NCBI GenBank assembly: GCA_964438715.1
Contig: CAYTLQ010000060.1
Span: 1-11,360 of the forward strand
From: CAYTLQ01 sp964438715
Lineage (GTDB): Bacteria > Bacteroidota > Ignavibacteria > Ignavibacteriales > Ignavibacteriaceae
Reading direction: 5' to 3'
DNA: 11,360 bases
A model generated the notes under the pieces. The model was not told the DNA's origin, did no database searches, and was given only the letters and a program-made list of their open reading frames with translations. Positions 1 to 6,765 of the stretch are shown in pieces; within the stretch, counting starts at the first letter, position 1; each line of letters begins with the position of its first letter. The position numbers were made by a program, and so were the translations under genes.

Positions 1-158
1 TCAAAAATATCTTTACCTGTTTTCGATATAATAAATTCATCCGCGTTATTCTTTAAATGTGCCTGATGTGGATTTACTAATGTACTCTGTTTCTCCCCAC
101 TGCAACAGGAAAAAAGAAAGGAGATAACCACAACAAAAAAAATACCTTTATGCTTCAC
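1..158 (-). CDS. Lipoprotein, N-terminal part only (runs off window)
   Basis: Partial gene of unknown function; 52 codons are visible before the left edge. A GTG start at 158-156 is preceded by GAGG with a 9-base spacer, one of the few good Shine-Dalgarno sequences in the window. The peptide begins MKHKGIFFVVVISFLFSCCS: basic n-region, hydrophobic core, then Leu-Phe-Ser-Cys at 15-18, a plausible lipobox, followed by a polar segment. I infer a lipid-anchored periplasmic or outer-membrane-facing protein. The start lies inside the last codons of hemC (11-base overlap), so translation is probably coupled to hemC. An upstream TTG at 173-171, with AGGAG six bases before it, is an alternative start. 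The last visible residues (SKTGKDIF) would be compatible with the start of a c-type cytochrome domain, but no CxxCH is in view, so this is a guess. Confident that it is a gene, not of its role. Confidence 0.7.
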   Translation of the reverse strand, partial: MKHKGIFFVVVISFLFSCCSGEKQSTLVNPHQAHLKNNADEFIISKTGKDIF

Positions 159-1089
159 GATATATATCCTCAAGGATTACTCCTGCGCCTTCAGAAAGCA
201 ATAGTTCAGCCGCATTGTTTCCAATTGCCTCAGCATCCGCTTTCCTTCCACGAATTTTCGTTCGGTAAATTACCTTTCCATCAATAGAACCGACAAGCCC
301 ATCGAAATAGAGCCCGGCAGAACCGGCTCTGCCATAAGCCGCAATTGGTACCTGACAACCACCACCAAGTCGGGTCAGAAAAGCTCTTTCTGAGGTCACT
401 GCTGCAAAGGTTGCTTCATCATGTAATACGGAAACTATTTCAGCCGTCTCAGAATCGCCGTCACGAATCTCGATGCCCAAAGCTCCCTGACCTACAGCCG
501 GCAAAACTTTTTCGCTGGGTATCACAGAGGAAATGTATTTCCCAAGTTTCAGTCTTTCAACCCCGGCACGGGCGAGAATTATCGCATCCCAATCCGATTT
601 AAGAAATCTCTCGATTCTTGAAGGAACATTTCCGCGTAACTCCTGAATTTGTAAATCAGGGCGAAGGTGCAAAATCTGACTCCTGCGACGAAGTGAACCG
701 GTTCCGACTTTAGCTCCCTCTTTCAAATGTTTTAACCCAACACCTTTCTTTCTGGCTATTAATACATCTTCTACTGAATGCCTCTTAGAAACAGCAGTAA
801 GAACTAAGCCATCAGGTAGCCTTGTTTGAAGGTCTTTCAAACTATGTACAGCCAAATGGATTTCTCCATTAAGTAAAGCTATTTCCAGTTCTTTAGTAAA
901 TAACCCCTTATCCCCTATCTTCGATAAGGCAACATCTAAAATTTTATCACCTTTGGTCTTAATAATTTTTATCTCGACTGAAACACTTTTATTATTTTTT
1001 TCAATCAGCCCCTTAACATGATTTGCCTGCCATAAAGCAAGTTCACTGCCTCGTGAGCCGATAATTAATTTCTTTTTAACTTTTGCCAT
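148..1089 (-). CDS. hemC: Hydroxymethylbilane synthase (porphobilinogen deaminase)
   Basis: Cytoplasmic enzyme that joins four porphobilinogen molecules into hydroxymethylbilane, using a covalently attached dipyrromethane cofactor. The 313-residue length is normal. Visible family signatures: IGSRGSELALWQ near the N-terminus (10-21), HSLKD at 82-86 with the catalytic Asp86, GTGSLRRRSQ at 129-138 (substrate carboxylate-binding arginines), LRGNV at 151-155, AVGQGALGIE at 198-207, and LGGGCQVPIA at 241-250, where Cys245 is the cofactor attachment site. All key residues are present, so it should be active. The ATG start lies 11 bases after the hemA stop with no clear Shine-Dalgarno, which fits co-transcription with hemA. 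The usual next gene, hemD, is absent; a lipoprotein gene overlaps the 3' end instead. Confidence 0.97.
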   Translation of the reverse strand: MAKVKKKLIIGSRGSELALWQANHVKGLIEKNNKSVSVEIKIIKTKGDKILDVALSKIGDKGLFTKELEIALLNGEIHLAVHSLKDLQTRLPDGLVLTAVSKRHSVEDVLIARKKGVGLKHLKEGAKVGTGSLRRRSQILHLRPDLQIQELRGNVPSRIERFLKSDWDAIILARAGVERLKLGKYISSVIPSEKVLPAVGQGALGIEIRDGDSETAEIVSVLHDEATFAAVTSERAFLTRLGGGCQVPIAAYGRAGSAGLYFDGLVGSIDGKVIYRTKIRGRKADAEAIGNNAAELLLSEGAGVILEDIYREA

Positions 1090-1100
1090 TATCTGTATTA

Positions 1101-2381
1101 CTATTTTTCGTCATGAATTTTATCAATTCCAAAAAGATCCCTCAATATTGCAATTTTTGCAGCAGTTTCAGGAGAATTTACTCCTGCTTCAGAAGCTTTT
1201 CGTAATTCCATTGTAGGATGATGCAATAATTTATTAATAATTCGCTTTGTAAGAATTTCCACCTTTTCCCGGTCTGCTTCACTAAAACGATTAATCTGTG
1301 ACGTAACTTCCTGTGCGCGGATTTCCTCAAAATGGTCACGAAGCGATTTTATGGTGGGAGCTATTTCAAGAGAATTATACCATTGAAAAAACGCAATCAT
1401 TTCTTCCATAATGATTGCCTGAACCTTTGGTATTTCTTCCCTGCGTTTCTTAAGGTTCTGTTCTACAATGATATTAAGTGAATCAACATCATGGTAAAAT
1501 ACATTATCAAGAGTTCGTATATCTGGTGAAATATCTCTTGGTACTGCAATATCCATAAACACCGAGGCATTGTTCCCGCGTTTTTTCATCATACCCTTTA
1601 CATCATCTTTTGTAAGTATCAGGTCAGGAGAAGAAGTAGCGGAAATTATAATGTCGAACTCATGCAACGATTCTTTAAAGTGACTAAAAGGGAGAATACG
1701 CGCATGTAACTCTTCAGCAAGTTTTTCAGCTTTTTCGTAAGTGCGGTTTGTTATTGTTAGTTTACCAATATTTTTATCCCGCAAATGCTTAGCGGCAATT
1801 TCTCCGGATTCGCCGGTGCCGATTACCAATGCACTTTTTTTTGCCAGATTTGAAAATATCTTTTCAATTAGCTGTACAGCGGCATAACTGACAGTAATAG
1901 CGCCATCACTTATTGTCGTCTCTGTTTTTGCGCGTTTACCGACCCGAATAGCGGAATCGAATAATCGTTTCATCATAAAGCCGACTGTACCCCGCTCTTC
2001 TGCCAGCATAAACGCTTCTTTAACCTGACCAAAAATCTGGTTATCACCGATTAACATTGAATCTATTCCTGCGGCAACTTTAAATATGTGGTTAACTGCA
2101 GAACACGAAAAAAACTTCTGATAATGATCATCGGTAATGCCTTCAATCAGTTTTTTCGATTCAAGAAATTTTTCCAGATCGATGTAGTTTATGTTACCGT
2201 TAACCGGGAGACCATAAATTTCCGTGCGATTGCAGGTAGAAAGAATAAAACTTTCACTAAAAATGTTATTTTTCTTAAGATCTTCAAGAAGAGGCTTAAT
2301 TTCATCGGGACTAAGATGCAGAGATTCTCTCAGTTCAACAGGCGCTGTATGATGATTGACCGATATGGCTAATAGATTCAT
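1101..2381 (-). CDS. hemA: Glutamyl-tRNA reductase
   Basis: Catalyses NADPH-dependent reduction of glutamyl-tRNA(Glu) to glutamate-1-semialdehyde, the first committed step of C5-pathway tetrapyrrole synthesis, in the cytoplasm. The 426 residues are typical. N-terminal catalytic domain: AISVNHHTAP at 5-14, and LSTCNRTEIY at 47-56 with nucleophile Cys50. GIDSMLIGDNQIFGQVKEA at 105-123 is the strongly conserved family block. The NADPH-binding Rossmann domain carries IGTGESGE at 187-194 and TNRT at 211-214. The C-terminal dimerisation helices contain LLHHPTMELR at 385-394. The gene sits 18 bases after the CcsA/HemX-like gene and 11 bases before hemC, so the three are very probably one operon. Flux control is usually exerted at this enzyme, by haem feedback in several bacteria; nothing in the sequence shows how that works here. 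Confidence 0.97.
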   Translation of the reverse strand: MNLLAISVNHHTAPVELRESLHLSPDEIKPLLEDLKKNNIFSESFILSTCNRTEIYGLPVNGNINYIDLEKFLESKKLIEGITDDHYQKFFSCSAVNHIFKVAAGIDSMLIGDNQIFGQVKEAFMLAEERGTVGFMMKRLFDSAIRVGKRAKTETTISDGAITVSYAAVQLIEKIFSNLAKKSALVIGTGESGEIAAKHLRDKNIGKLTITNRTYEKAEKLAEELHARILPFSHFKESLHEFDIIISATSSPDLILTKDDVKGMMKKRGNNASVFMDIAVPRDISPDIRTLDNVFYHDVDSLNIIVEQNLKKRREEIPKVQAIIMEEMIAFFQWYNSLEIAPTIKSLRDHFEEIRAQEVTSQINRFSEADREKVEILTKRIINKLLHHPTMELRKASEAGVNSPETAAKIAILRDLFGIDKIHDEK

Positions 2382-2399
2382 GTGCTCAGAGTCTTATTC

Positions 2400-3224
2400 T
2401 TAATAAAACGAATGAAAACTTCTGGAAAGAAAATTGGTAACTATTGTTGAGGTAATCGCGAACAAAAATCCGGTAATGGAAAGCCGCACGACTTTTTTTC
2501 CTGTCCACTTCCCTGATATTTTACTCACTATACCAACACCATACACTCCCCAAACCAAAGCCGTAGCAATAAGTTTAGGGTCGAAGTAGGAGAAATCCGG
2601 AAAAGCTCTCGGAAGCCAGATGATTCCAATAACCATTGCCGCAGTTAACATAACAAAACCAATAATTGCAGAATAAAAACTGAGCTTTTCAAGAATTTCG
2701 AGATTAGGAAGCCGCTCGAATATTAGTCCGAAATTATTGAGCTTTAGTTCATTGTAAAGTCGTAGATAGAGGAAACCATAAACTGCAGATATAGTTATTC
2801 CCGAATATCCAAGCAACGCACTGAATACATGGATACCAAGCAGATTACTTCGCAGTACTTCCTTTACTTCAATAAGATCCTGAATAAAAAGAGAGGAAAT
2901 TAATTGAAATATGAACGAGAAAATAATAATAAACGGGGCAGTACCTTTAACATCAGTTAAAAGTTCAAGTATGAAATAAGAAAAACTTATTGCACATGCA
3001 ATTACGGTAAATATTTCAAATACATTAGTAATCGGAGGGTGCCGAAACTCAATAGTTCTAACAAGTAAATAAAGAAAATGCAAAACTAAGGTCAGAAAAA
3101 GAAAAATGCGTGTAAAATTCGCGAGTTTTTTTATGCCCTTAATAAAATCCACTATACAGATTACCAACAAACCCAGATAAAATACCGGTAAAAGCGTATT
3201 TATCGTGTCAATAAATTCTTTCAT
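2400..3224 (-). CDS. ccsA: CcsA/HemX-type membrane protein linked to hemA
   Basis: Integral membrane protein of 274 residues with about eight hydrophobic helices. It belongs to the CcsA/CcmC/HemX superfamily (cytochrome c assembly family). Family marks include FRHPPITNVFEIFT at 60-73 (matching the R..GH.P.sN.yE pattern), GIHVFSALLGYSG at 130-142, and a terminal His-Ser at 271-272; His62, His132 and His271 match the conserved histidines. The periplasmic WWD segment that binds haem in true CcsA is degenerate: FSYFDPK at 211-217 replaces the usual W-x-W-D-P-K core. Length and position next to hemA recall Bacillus HemX, reported to affect HemA level, more than the large CcsA of system II. Function is therefore either a haem-pathway accessory protein or a divergent cytochrome c assembly factor. 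It is the first gene of the operon, with a candidate promoter directly upstream. Confidence 0.8.
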   Translation of the reverse strand: MKEFIDTINTLLPVFYLGLLVICIVDFIKGIKKLANFTRIFLFLTLVLHFLYLLVRTIEFRHPPITNVFEIFTVIACAISFSYFILELLTDVKGTAPFIIIFSFIFQLISSLFIQDLIEVKEVLRSNLLGIHVFSALLGYSGITISAVYGFLYLRLYNELKLNNFGLIFERLPNLEILEKLSFYSAIIGFVMLTAAMVIGIIWLPRAFPDFSYFDPKLIATALVWGVYGVGIVSKISGKWTGKKVVRLSITGFLFAITSTIVTNFLSRSFHSFY

Positions 3225-3253
3225 TGGGCTAAAATACTTTGAAATATAAACTT

Positions 3254-3285
3254 AAAAGATACATATTCATTATCCTCTTTACAAG
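3254..3285 (-). promoter_or_regulatory. Candidate Bacteroidota-type promoter of the ccsA-hemA-hemC operon
   Basis: On the minus strand, CTTG at 3285-3282 is followed after 20 bases by TATCTTTT at 3261-3254. This resembles the Bacteroidota consensus (TTTG, 19-21 bases, TAnnTTTG) with one mismatch per box. Transcription would begin near 3247, giving a leader of about 23 bases before the ATG at 3224. Found by eye in AT-rich DNA, so chance matching is possible. Confidence 0.35.
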
Positions 3286-3315
3286 TCTATAAAAAAGCAT
3301 TACTGTACACACTTT

Positions 3316-3900
3316 TTAAGTTCCGGTAAAATATAACGAACAGCCTATAAAAACAGCATAATATGAGGGTGCAGGGTTACTAAAAGTGATGGCATACTCC
3401 GTACCTATTAACGGGACAATTTCAATACCATTCTCAAATTTTGCCACACTTACCGAAAACAGTGAGTGAAAATTTACTCCCGGAGCATTTCCCGATCTAT
3501 CCGAATACATACGATCCCATATATAGCTAATACCGATACCCAACGAATTTTCCAACTTTCCCGTTATTGGTATAATAGTTCCGGCGCCAATACTACTGCC
3601 GTACAATGTTGGTTCTGCCAGATTCCCACCACCGGCACTGAATACTTTTTCAATTGTTGCTAAATAAAAGCCCTCAAAGTAAAGATATATCTCCCTGTCT
3701 AATATCAAACGGACATTTCCCGAGATAAAGTATCCACTAATTTCTGATGAATTTGATGAGAAACCGGAGAGCCCTGAGAGTACTCCAAACGAGTAATTTT
3801 GACCTTGCGCACTTGTTGCTGAATTGTATAGAAAAAGGAGAAAAATAATCAGGTATATTTTTTTAGAATTGTACACCCTGATTTGAGAATTTTTAATCAT
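3316..3900 (-). CDS. Secreted, probably outer-membrane beta-barrel protein of unknown family
   Basis: I do not recognise the family. The 194-residue product begins with a Sec signal peptide: basic and polar residues to about 14, hydrophobic core IYLIIFLLFLY at 15-25, likely cleavage after Ala31 (SATSA, then QGQ). The mature part is rich in Gly, Ser and aromatics. It shows alternating-residue stretches (for example VRLILDREIYLYFEGFYL, NSLGIGISYIWDRMY, YAVFIGCSLYF) separated by short Gly/Asn/Pro turns, as in small barrels of the OmpX/OmpW size class. There is no terminal Phe: the last residues are YFTGT. Only one Met is near the start, so the start is not in doubt, although the n-region is long. 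It lies 91 bases upstream of the haem operon on the same strand; I see no functional link. Confidence 0.7.
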   Translation of the reverse strand: MIKNSQIRVYNSKKIYLIIFLLFLYNSATSAQGQNYSFGVLSGLSGFSSNSSEISGYFISGNVRLILDREIYLYFEGFYLATIEKVFSAGGGNLAEPTLYGSSIGAGTIIPITGKLENSLGIGISYIWDRMYSDRSGNAPGVNFHSLFSVSVAKFENGIEIVPLIGTEYAITFSNPAPSYYAVFIGCSLYFTGT

Positions 3901-4055
3901 TTAATACCAACTGCTCTCCCAACCAAATACATATATGTAATTTTAACACCGGTTTGGGAAACATCATTTTGTTTGAAATGGAATGAAAAAAAACAGTAAC
4001 ATTTAATCTGATTCCGTACACATACACTATTAACCAATTACTTAAATCAAACTAA
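3901..4055. other. Intergenic stretch, no gene found
   Basis: 155 bases between two minus-strand genes. It contains the perfect 10-base palindrome ACATATATGT near 3930-3939, and an imperfect inverted repeat (TCCCAA near 3917, TTGGGA near 3954). On the minus strand TGTATTTG at 3931-3924 resembles a -7 box for the beta-barrel gene, but no matching -33 box lies at the right distance. No hairpin with a T tract is visible. Confidence 0.4.
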
Positions 4056-4238
4056 CTAAAAATCATCAACTGTGGAATTATACCACCACACCCCTACCAC
4101 CAAAATAGCCGCCTGACATAATAATCCGCCAAATATTTCTGAACTACTTTCTGAAATTGCTCCGAGAAATAATGAATAAAGTATAACCGAAGCCCCCATA
4201 ATAATAACAATAATTTGTGTCAGTCTGCGAATATTCAT
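4056..4238 (-). CDS. Small two-helix membrane protein, hypothetical
   Basis: A 60-residue open frame on the minus strand. It starts MNIRRLTQ and has two hydrophobic segments, about residues 8-28 and 35-53, separated by the polar Ser/Glu-rich turn SESSSE, and ends WWYNSTVDDF. The basic N-terminus and acidic C-terminus suit a hairpin with both ends in the cytoplasm. Support for a real gene: coherent membrane topology, and a good candidate promoter 20-50 bases upstream with about a 14-base leader. Against: short, no recognised family and no Shine-Dalgarno sequence, though most genes here lack one. It is divergent from the glycosyltransferase gene. Confidence 0.55.
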   Translation of the reverse strand: MNIRRLTQIIVIIMGASVILYSLFLGAISESSSEIFGGLLCQAAILVVGVWWYNSTVDDF

Positions 4239-4258
4239 TTTTTGTTTAATTATTTACG

Positions 4259-4289
4259 CTAAGTTAGCAGAATCGGGCAATATTTCAAA
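4259..4289 (-). promoter_or_regulatory. Candidate Bacteroidota-type promoter of the 60-residue membrane protein
   Basis: On the minus strand, TTTG at 4289-4286 is followed after exactly 19 bases by TAACTTAG at 4266-4259, which fits TAnnTTTG at all but one fixed position. The predicted start of transcription is near 4252, about 14 bases before the ATG at 4238. It is the best match to this promoter type that I found in the window. Confidence 0.4.
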
Positions 4290-4293
4290 TCAT

Positions 4294-4306
4294 CAGTAAG
4301 TTACTG
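4294..4306. repeat. 13-base palindrome between divergent genes
   Basis: CAGTAAGTTACTG has 6-base arms that are perfect reverse complements around one central base. It sits just upstream of the candidate -33 box of the minus-strand gene and 35 bases before the glycosyltransferase start. It is therefore placed like an operator for either gene, but no regulator is encoded nearby. Confidence 0.3.
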
Positions 4307-4340
4307 TTAGTATATTGCATTAAAAAAATTCTTTTTAATA

Positions 4341-6383
4341 ATGAAAAGCAACCGAAATAAAAACACTAACCGGTACACTGCAAATATATTTCAGAATATA
4401 GTTAACACTACATCATTACAAGTGCTAGTCATTATTTTGATAGCGGCATATTATTTCACCGAACTAACTTTCGATGAGCATATTCAGGACGATGCATTTA
4501 TCTCTATGCGATATGCTGAAAATCTTGCCTCCGGGAATGGACTTGTATTTAATGACGGGGAACGCACTGAAGGCTTCACATCACCGTTTTTTATTTTTGT
4601 TCTCGCTCTCGCCGATTTGTTAGGTTTCAATATCCAAGAAACTGCCGCTGGAATCAGCCGGATTATGGGTGGTTTATCTCTTATTAGTTTATGGTATTTA
4701 TCATTTACATTGTCAAGAAATAAAGGGATAAAAGAAACTTCGGTAAACCAGGCTTCAAAATTTTTCATTATTTTCGCAAACCTCTTGCCCGCCTTACTGC
4801 TTGCGCTCTATCCCCCTTACCGTTATTGGTCTTCGAGTGGTATGGAATTCACATTGTATTTTACATTTCTTTTTACCGGAATAGCTTTGTATCTATCGGG
4901 AGATTCATCATCCGGAATTTATTTAACAAGCATTTTTCTCACAGTTGCCTCCCTTATTCGACCGGAGGGATTTATTCCTCTTATTTTAACAATCCTTCAC
5001 TATCTTGTTTCAGGAACTCCTGTTAAAAATTTATTTGAGCATTTTAAAGCATCATTTTCTTCTAAAATTATACGAAAGATATTTGGAATAGTTTTAGTAC
5101 CTTCTCTTGCTTACTTTGTTTTCAGGCTGTTGTATTTTGGATATCCGCTTCCAAATACTTTTTATGCAAAGGCAGGCATTTCACTCTATTCCATTCAATC
5201 AGGCATAGAGTACATTATTCCATTTCTTGAGTCAAATTGGATCCTGACTTCAATCTTTTGTATCCTTTTATTCTTAACGATAAAAAATAAAATATTCTTT
5301 CATCCTCAGAAATATCTGTTTTTTGTAATAACAGCAATTGTCGTTTCAACGGTGCTGATTGGGGGTGATATTTTTCCGCTTTTTCGCTTTTTACTGCCGG
5401 TTTATTCACTAATGATTGTGTTCTGCACCGGAAACATTACCACATTTTTCACACTAAGTAACAACGCTATTATTAAATACGCTTCTGCAATAGCACTTCT
5501 GTTTCTTGTTTCTTTCAACCAGTTTTACAGAGAAAATGAAAATATGAAGAAAACAGCAGAATATTTAATTAAGGAAAAGGCGCTAGTTAAAAATATGGAA
5601 TTGATTGGCAGATTTCTTAAGAATAGAATGAATAATCAAACTAAGCCACCTGTTGTTGCAGCGTCCACTATCGGAGCATTGGCATATTCGTCGAAGTCAA
5701 CAGTAATAGATATGCTTGGGCTAACGGACAGTTATATTGCACATCATCCTGAAATACTTCCGGAAATTTCTGAAGAAGAAATAGGGTGGAAGGAGAAAAA
5801 GTACAATGCCCGGTATGTTCTCAGCAGAAAGCCGGAATATATTATTTTTTCTACAATTTATCGCCCAAGTTCTTACGCGGAGCGGGCTTTGTTTACCGAA
5901 GATGAATTCCTGATAAATTATTATCTGTATTTTGTTATTGAGAATTCTTCGTTTGGCATAATATATAAACGAAAGCCCATCGATGAGGTAGAGAAGATTA
6001 AATCAACATATCCCGCTAATCCTAATTATTCTCCCCGGTTTATTTCGCTATATTCAGAAATGCTGAAAATAAAGAATGATGAAAGAGAACCAGAAAGAAC
6101 AGAAAAACTCTGTAATGAAATACTTACGCTTGCGCCACCTTATTTTTATCATCCGTTGAATACACTTGGTGAAATTTATGAAAAACGAGGATCTTTCGAT
6201 GAAGCAAAAAAATATTACCAGCGTGCAATCGAAATAGATTCATATAACACTATCGGCAGATATAATCTGTTAAAATTGCACTATTTGCTGGGAGAAATGG
6301 AGAGCTTTCGATATCATCTTGGTGAATTGGAAAAATATAATCCGGAGTATGCTAAGGTAATTCGGGAAGGCACAGGCGGATAA
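4341..6383 (+). CDS. GT-C type membrane glycosyltransferase with C-terminal TPR tail
   Basis: A 680-residue multi-pass membrane protein. It probably transfers a sugar from a polyprenyl-phosphate donor outside the cytoplasmic membrane, like GT-C enzymes such as AftB (GT89) and protein mannosyltransferases; donor and acceptor are unknown. After a first helix (about 27-40), the external loop carries QDDAFISMRYA at 49-59 with the catalytic-type Asp50-Asp51, then GLVFNDGERTEGFTSP at 67-82. Other family marks: SSGMEFTLY at 165-173, RPEG at 207-210, YFGYPLPNTFYAK at 265-277, GGDIFPLFRFLLP at 341-353. Around ten helices end near 392. The soluble part carries DMLGLTDSYIAH at 457-468, common in this family. 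Residues 604-636 form a canonical TPR (LNTLGEIY...FDEAKKYYQRAIEID), flanked by weaker helical pairs at about 566-600 and 638-672. The start ATG has no Shine-Dalgarno. It is a lone gene, divergent from its left neighbour. Confidence 0.8.
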   Translation: MKSNRNKNTNRYTANIFQNIVNTTSLQVLVIILIAAYYFTELTFDEHIQDDAFISMRYAENLASGNGLVFNDGERTEGFTSPFFIFVLALADLLGFNIQETAAGISRIMGGLSLISLWYLSFTLSRNKGIKETSVNQASKFFIIFANLLPALLLALYPPYRYWSSSGMEFTLYFTFLFTGIALYLSGDSSSGIYLTSIFLTVASLIRPEGFIPLILTILHYLVSGTPVKNLFEHFKASFSSKIIRKIFGIVLVPSLAYFVFRLLYFGYPLPNTFYAKAGISLYSIQSGIEYIIPFLESNWILTSIFCILLFLTIKNKIFFHPQKYLFFVITAIVVSTVLIGGDIFPLFRFLLPVYSLMIVFCTGNITTFFTLSNNAIIKYASAIALLFLVSFNQFYRENENMKKTAEYLIKEKALVKNMELIGRFLKNRMNNQTKPPVVAASTIGALAYSSKSTVIDMLGLTDSYIAHHPEILPEISEEEIGWKEKKYNARYVLSRKPEYIIFSTIYRPSSYAERALFTEDEFLINYYLYFVIENSSFGIIYKRKPIDEVEKIKSTYPANPNYSPRFISLYSEMLKIKNDEREPERTEKLCNEILTLAPPYFYHPLNTLGEIYEKRGSFDEAKKYYQRAIEIDSYNTIGRYNLLKLHYLLGEMESFRYHLGELEKYNPEYAKVIREGTGG

Positions 6384-6635
6384 CAATAATTAATTAGGTA
6401 TTCTTATGAAGTATGTTTTTAAGCTGCACTAAGAATGGAATGAGAATATTTGTGAGATAATATGCTGTCCGTTTATCCCAACTGAATAACATAATTTCCT
6501 GATTGCTACAATACCATAATTATTCTGATATTGAAACTCAAACGGAATTGTTTTGACGCTGACTTAATTCACTGAAATAGTTAAATTCATTCGTTTGAGG
6601 AAAGCTCAAAATCAGAAATGAGGATTACAGCTAAA
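6384..6635. other. Intergenic stretch with nested inverted repeats, no gene found
   Basis: No convincing coding frame on either strand; the longest ATG-started frames I traced are under 10 codons. CTCAAACG at 6537-6544 is a perfect reverse complement of CGTTTGAG at 6592-6599, and the match extends to GGAAT/ATT with one bulged base. The right arm can instead pair with CTCAAA at 6605-6610 to give a tight hairpin (6-base stem, 5-base loop). The rest, about 6384-6530, is featureless AT-rich DNA. Confidence 0.4.
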
Positions 6636-6669
6636 AGAAATAAAAAAGGTTGCCAAAACTGACAACCTT
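6636..6669 (-). terminator. Intrinsic terminator of the tRNA-Gly/tRNA-Val transcript
   Basis: On the minus strand, AAGGTTG (6669-6663), a 10-base loop, and CAACCTT (6652-6646) form a perfect 7-bp stem, followed at once by TTTT, A, TTT. The stem begins about ten bases after the 3' end of tRNA-Val, the expected place for tRNA termination. The plus-strand reading lacks a T run. Confidence 0.8.
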
Positions 6670-6678
6670 AATATCGTG

Positions 6679-6753
6679 TGGGCGCTCACGGATTTGAACC
6701 GCGGACCCTCTGCTTGTAAGGCAGATGCTCTGAACCAACTGAGCTAAGCGCCC
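6679..6753 (-). tRNA. tRNA-Val, anticodon UAC
   Basis: 75 bases with complete cloverleaf pairing. The acceptor is GGGCGCT/AGCGCCC with discriminator A73. D arm GCTC/GAGC with loop AGTTGGTTCA (G18 and G19 present). Anticodon arm TCTGC/GCAGA with loop CTTACAA, so the anticodon is UAC. Five-base variable region. T arm CGCGG/CCGTG (one G-U pair) with loop TTCAAAT. The 3' CCA is not encoded and must be added enzymatically. It lies 12 bases downstream of tRNA-Gly and ahead of the terminator, so the two are probably processed from one precursor. Confidence 0.96.
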
Positions 6754-6765
6754 AAAACTCTTTCG

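Noticed and set aside
345..602. 85-codon plus-strand frame
   Set aside because: Antisense to the conserved part of hemC, with a low-complexity, His/Arg-rich product; a shadow of the hemC reading frame.
2088..2372. 94-codon plus-strand frame
   Set aside because: Antisense to the conserved N-terminal domain of hemA; no motif or start context of its own.
3917..3960. TCCCAA/TTGGGA inverted repeat as a terminator
   Set aside because: The stem is only about six bases with a loop of some 30 bases, and no T tract follows on either strand.
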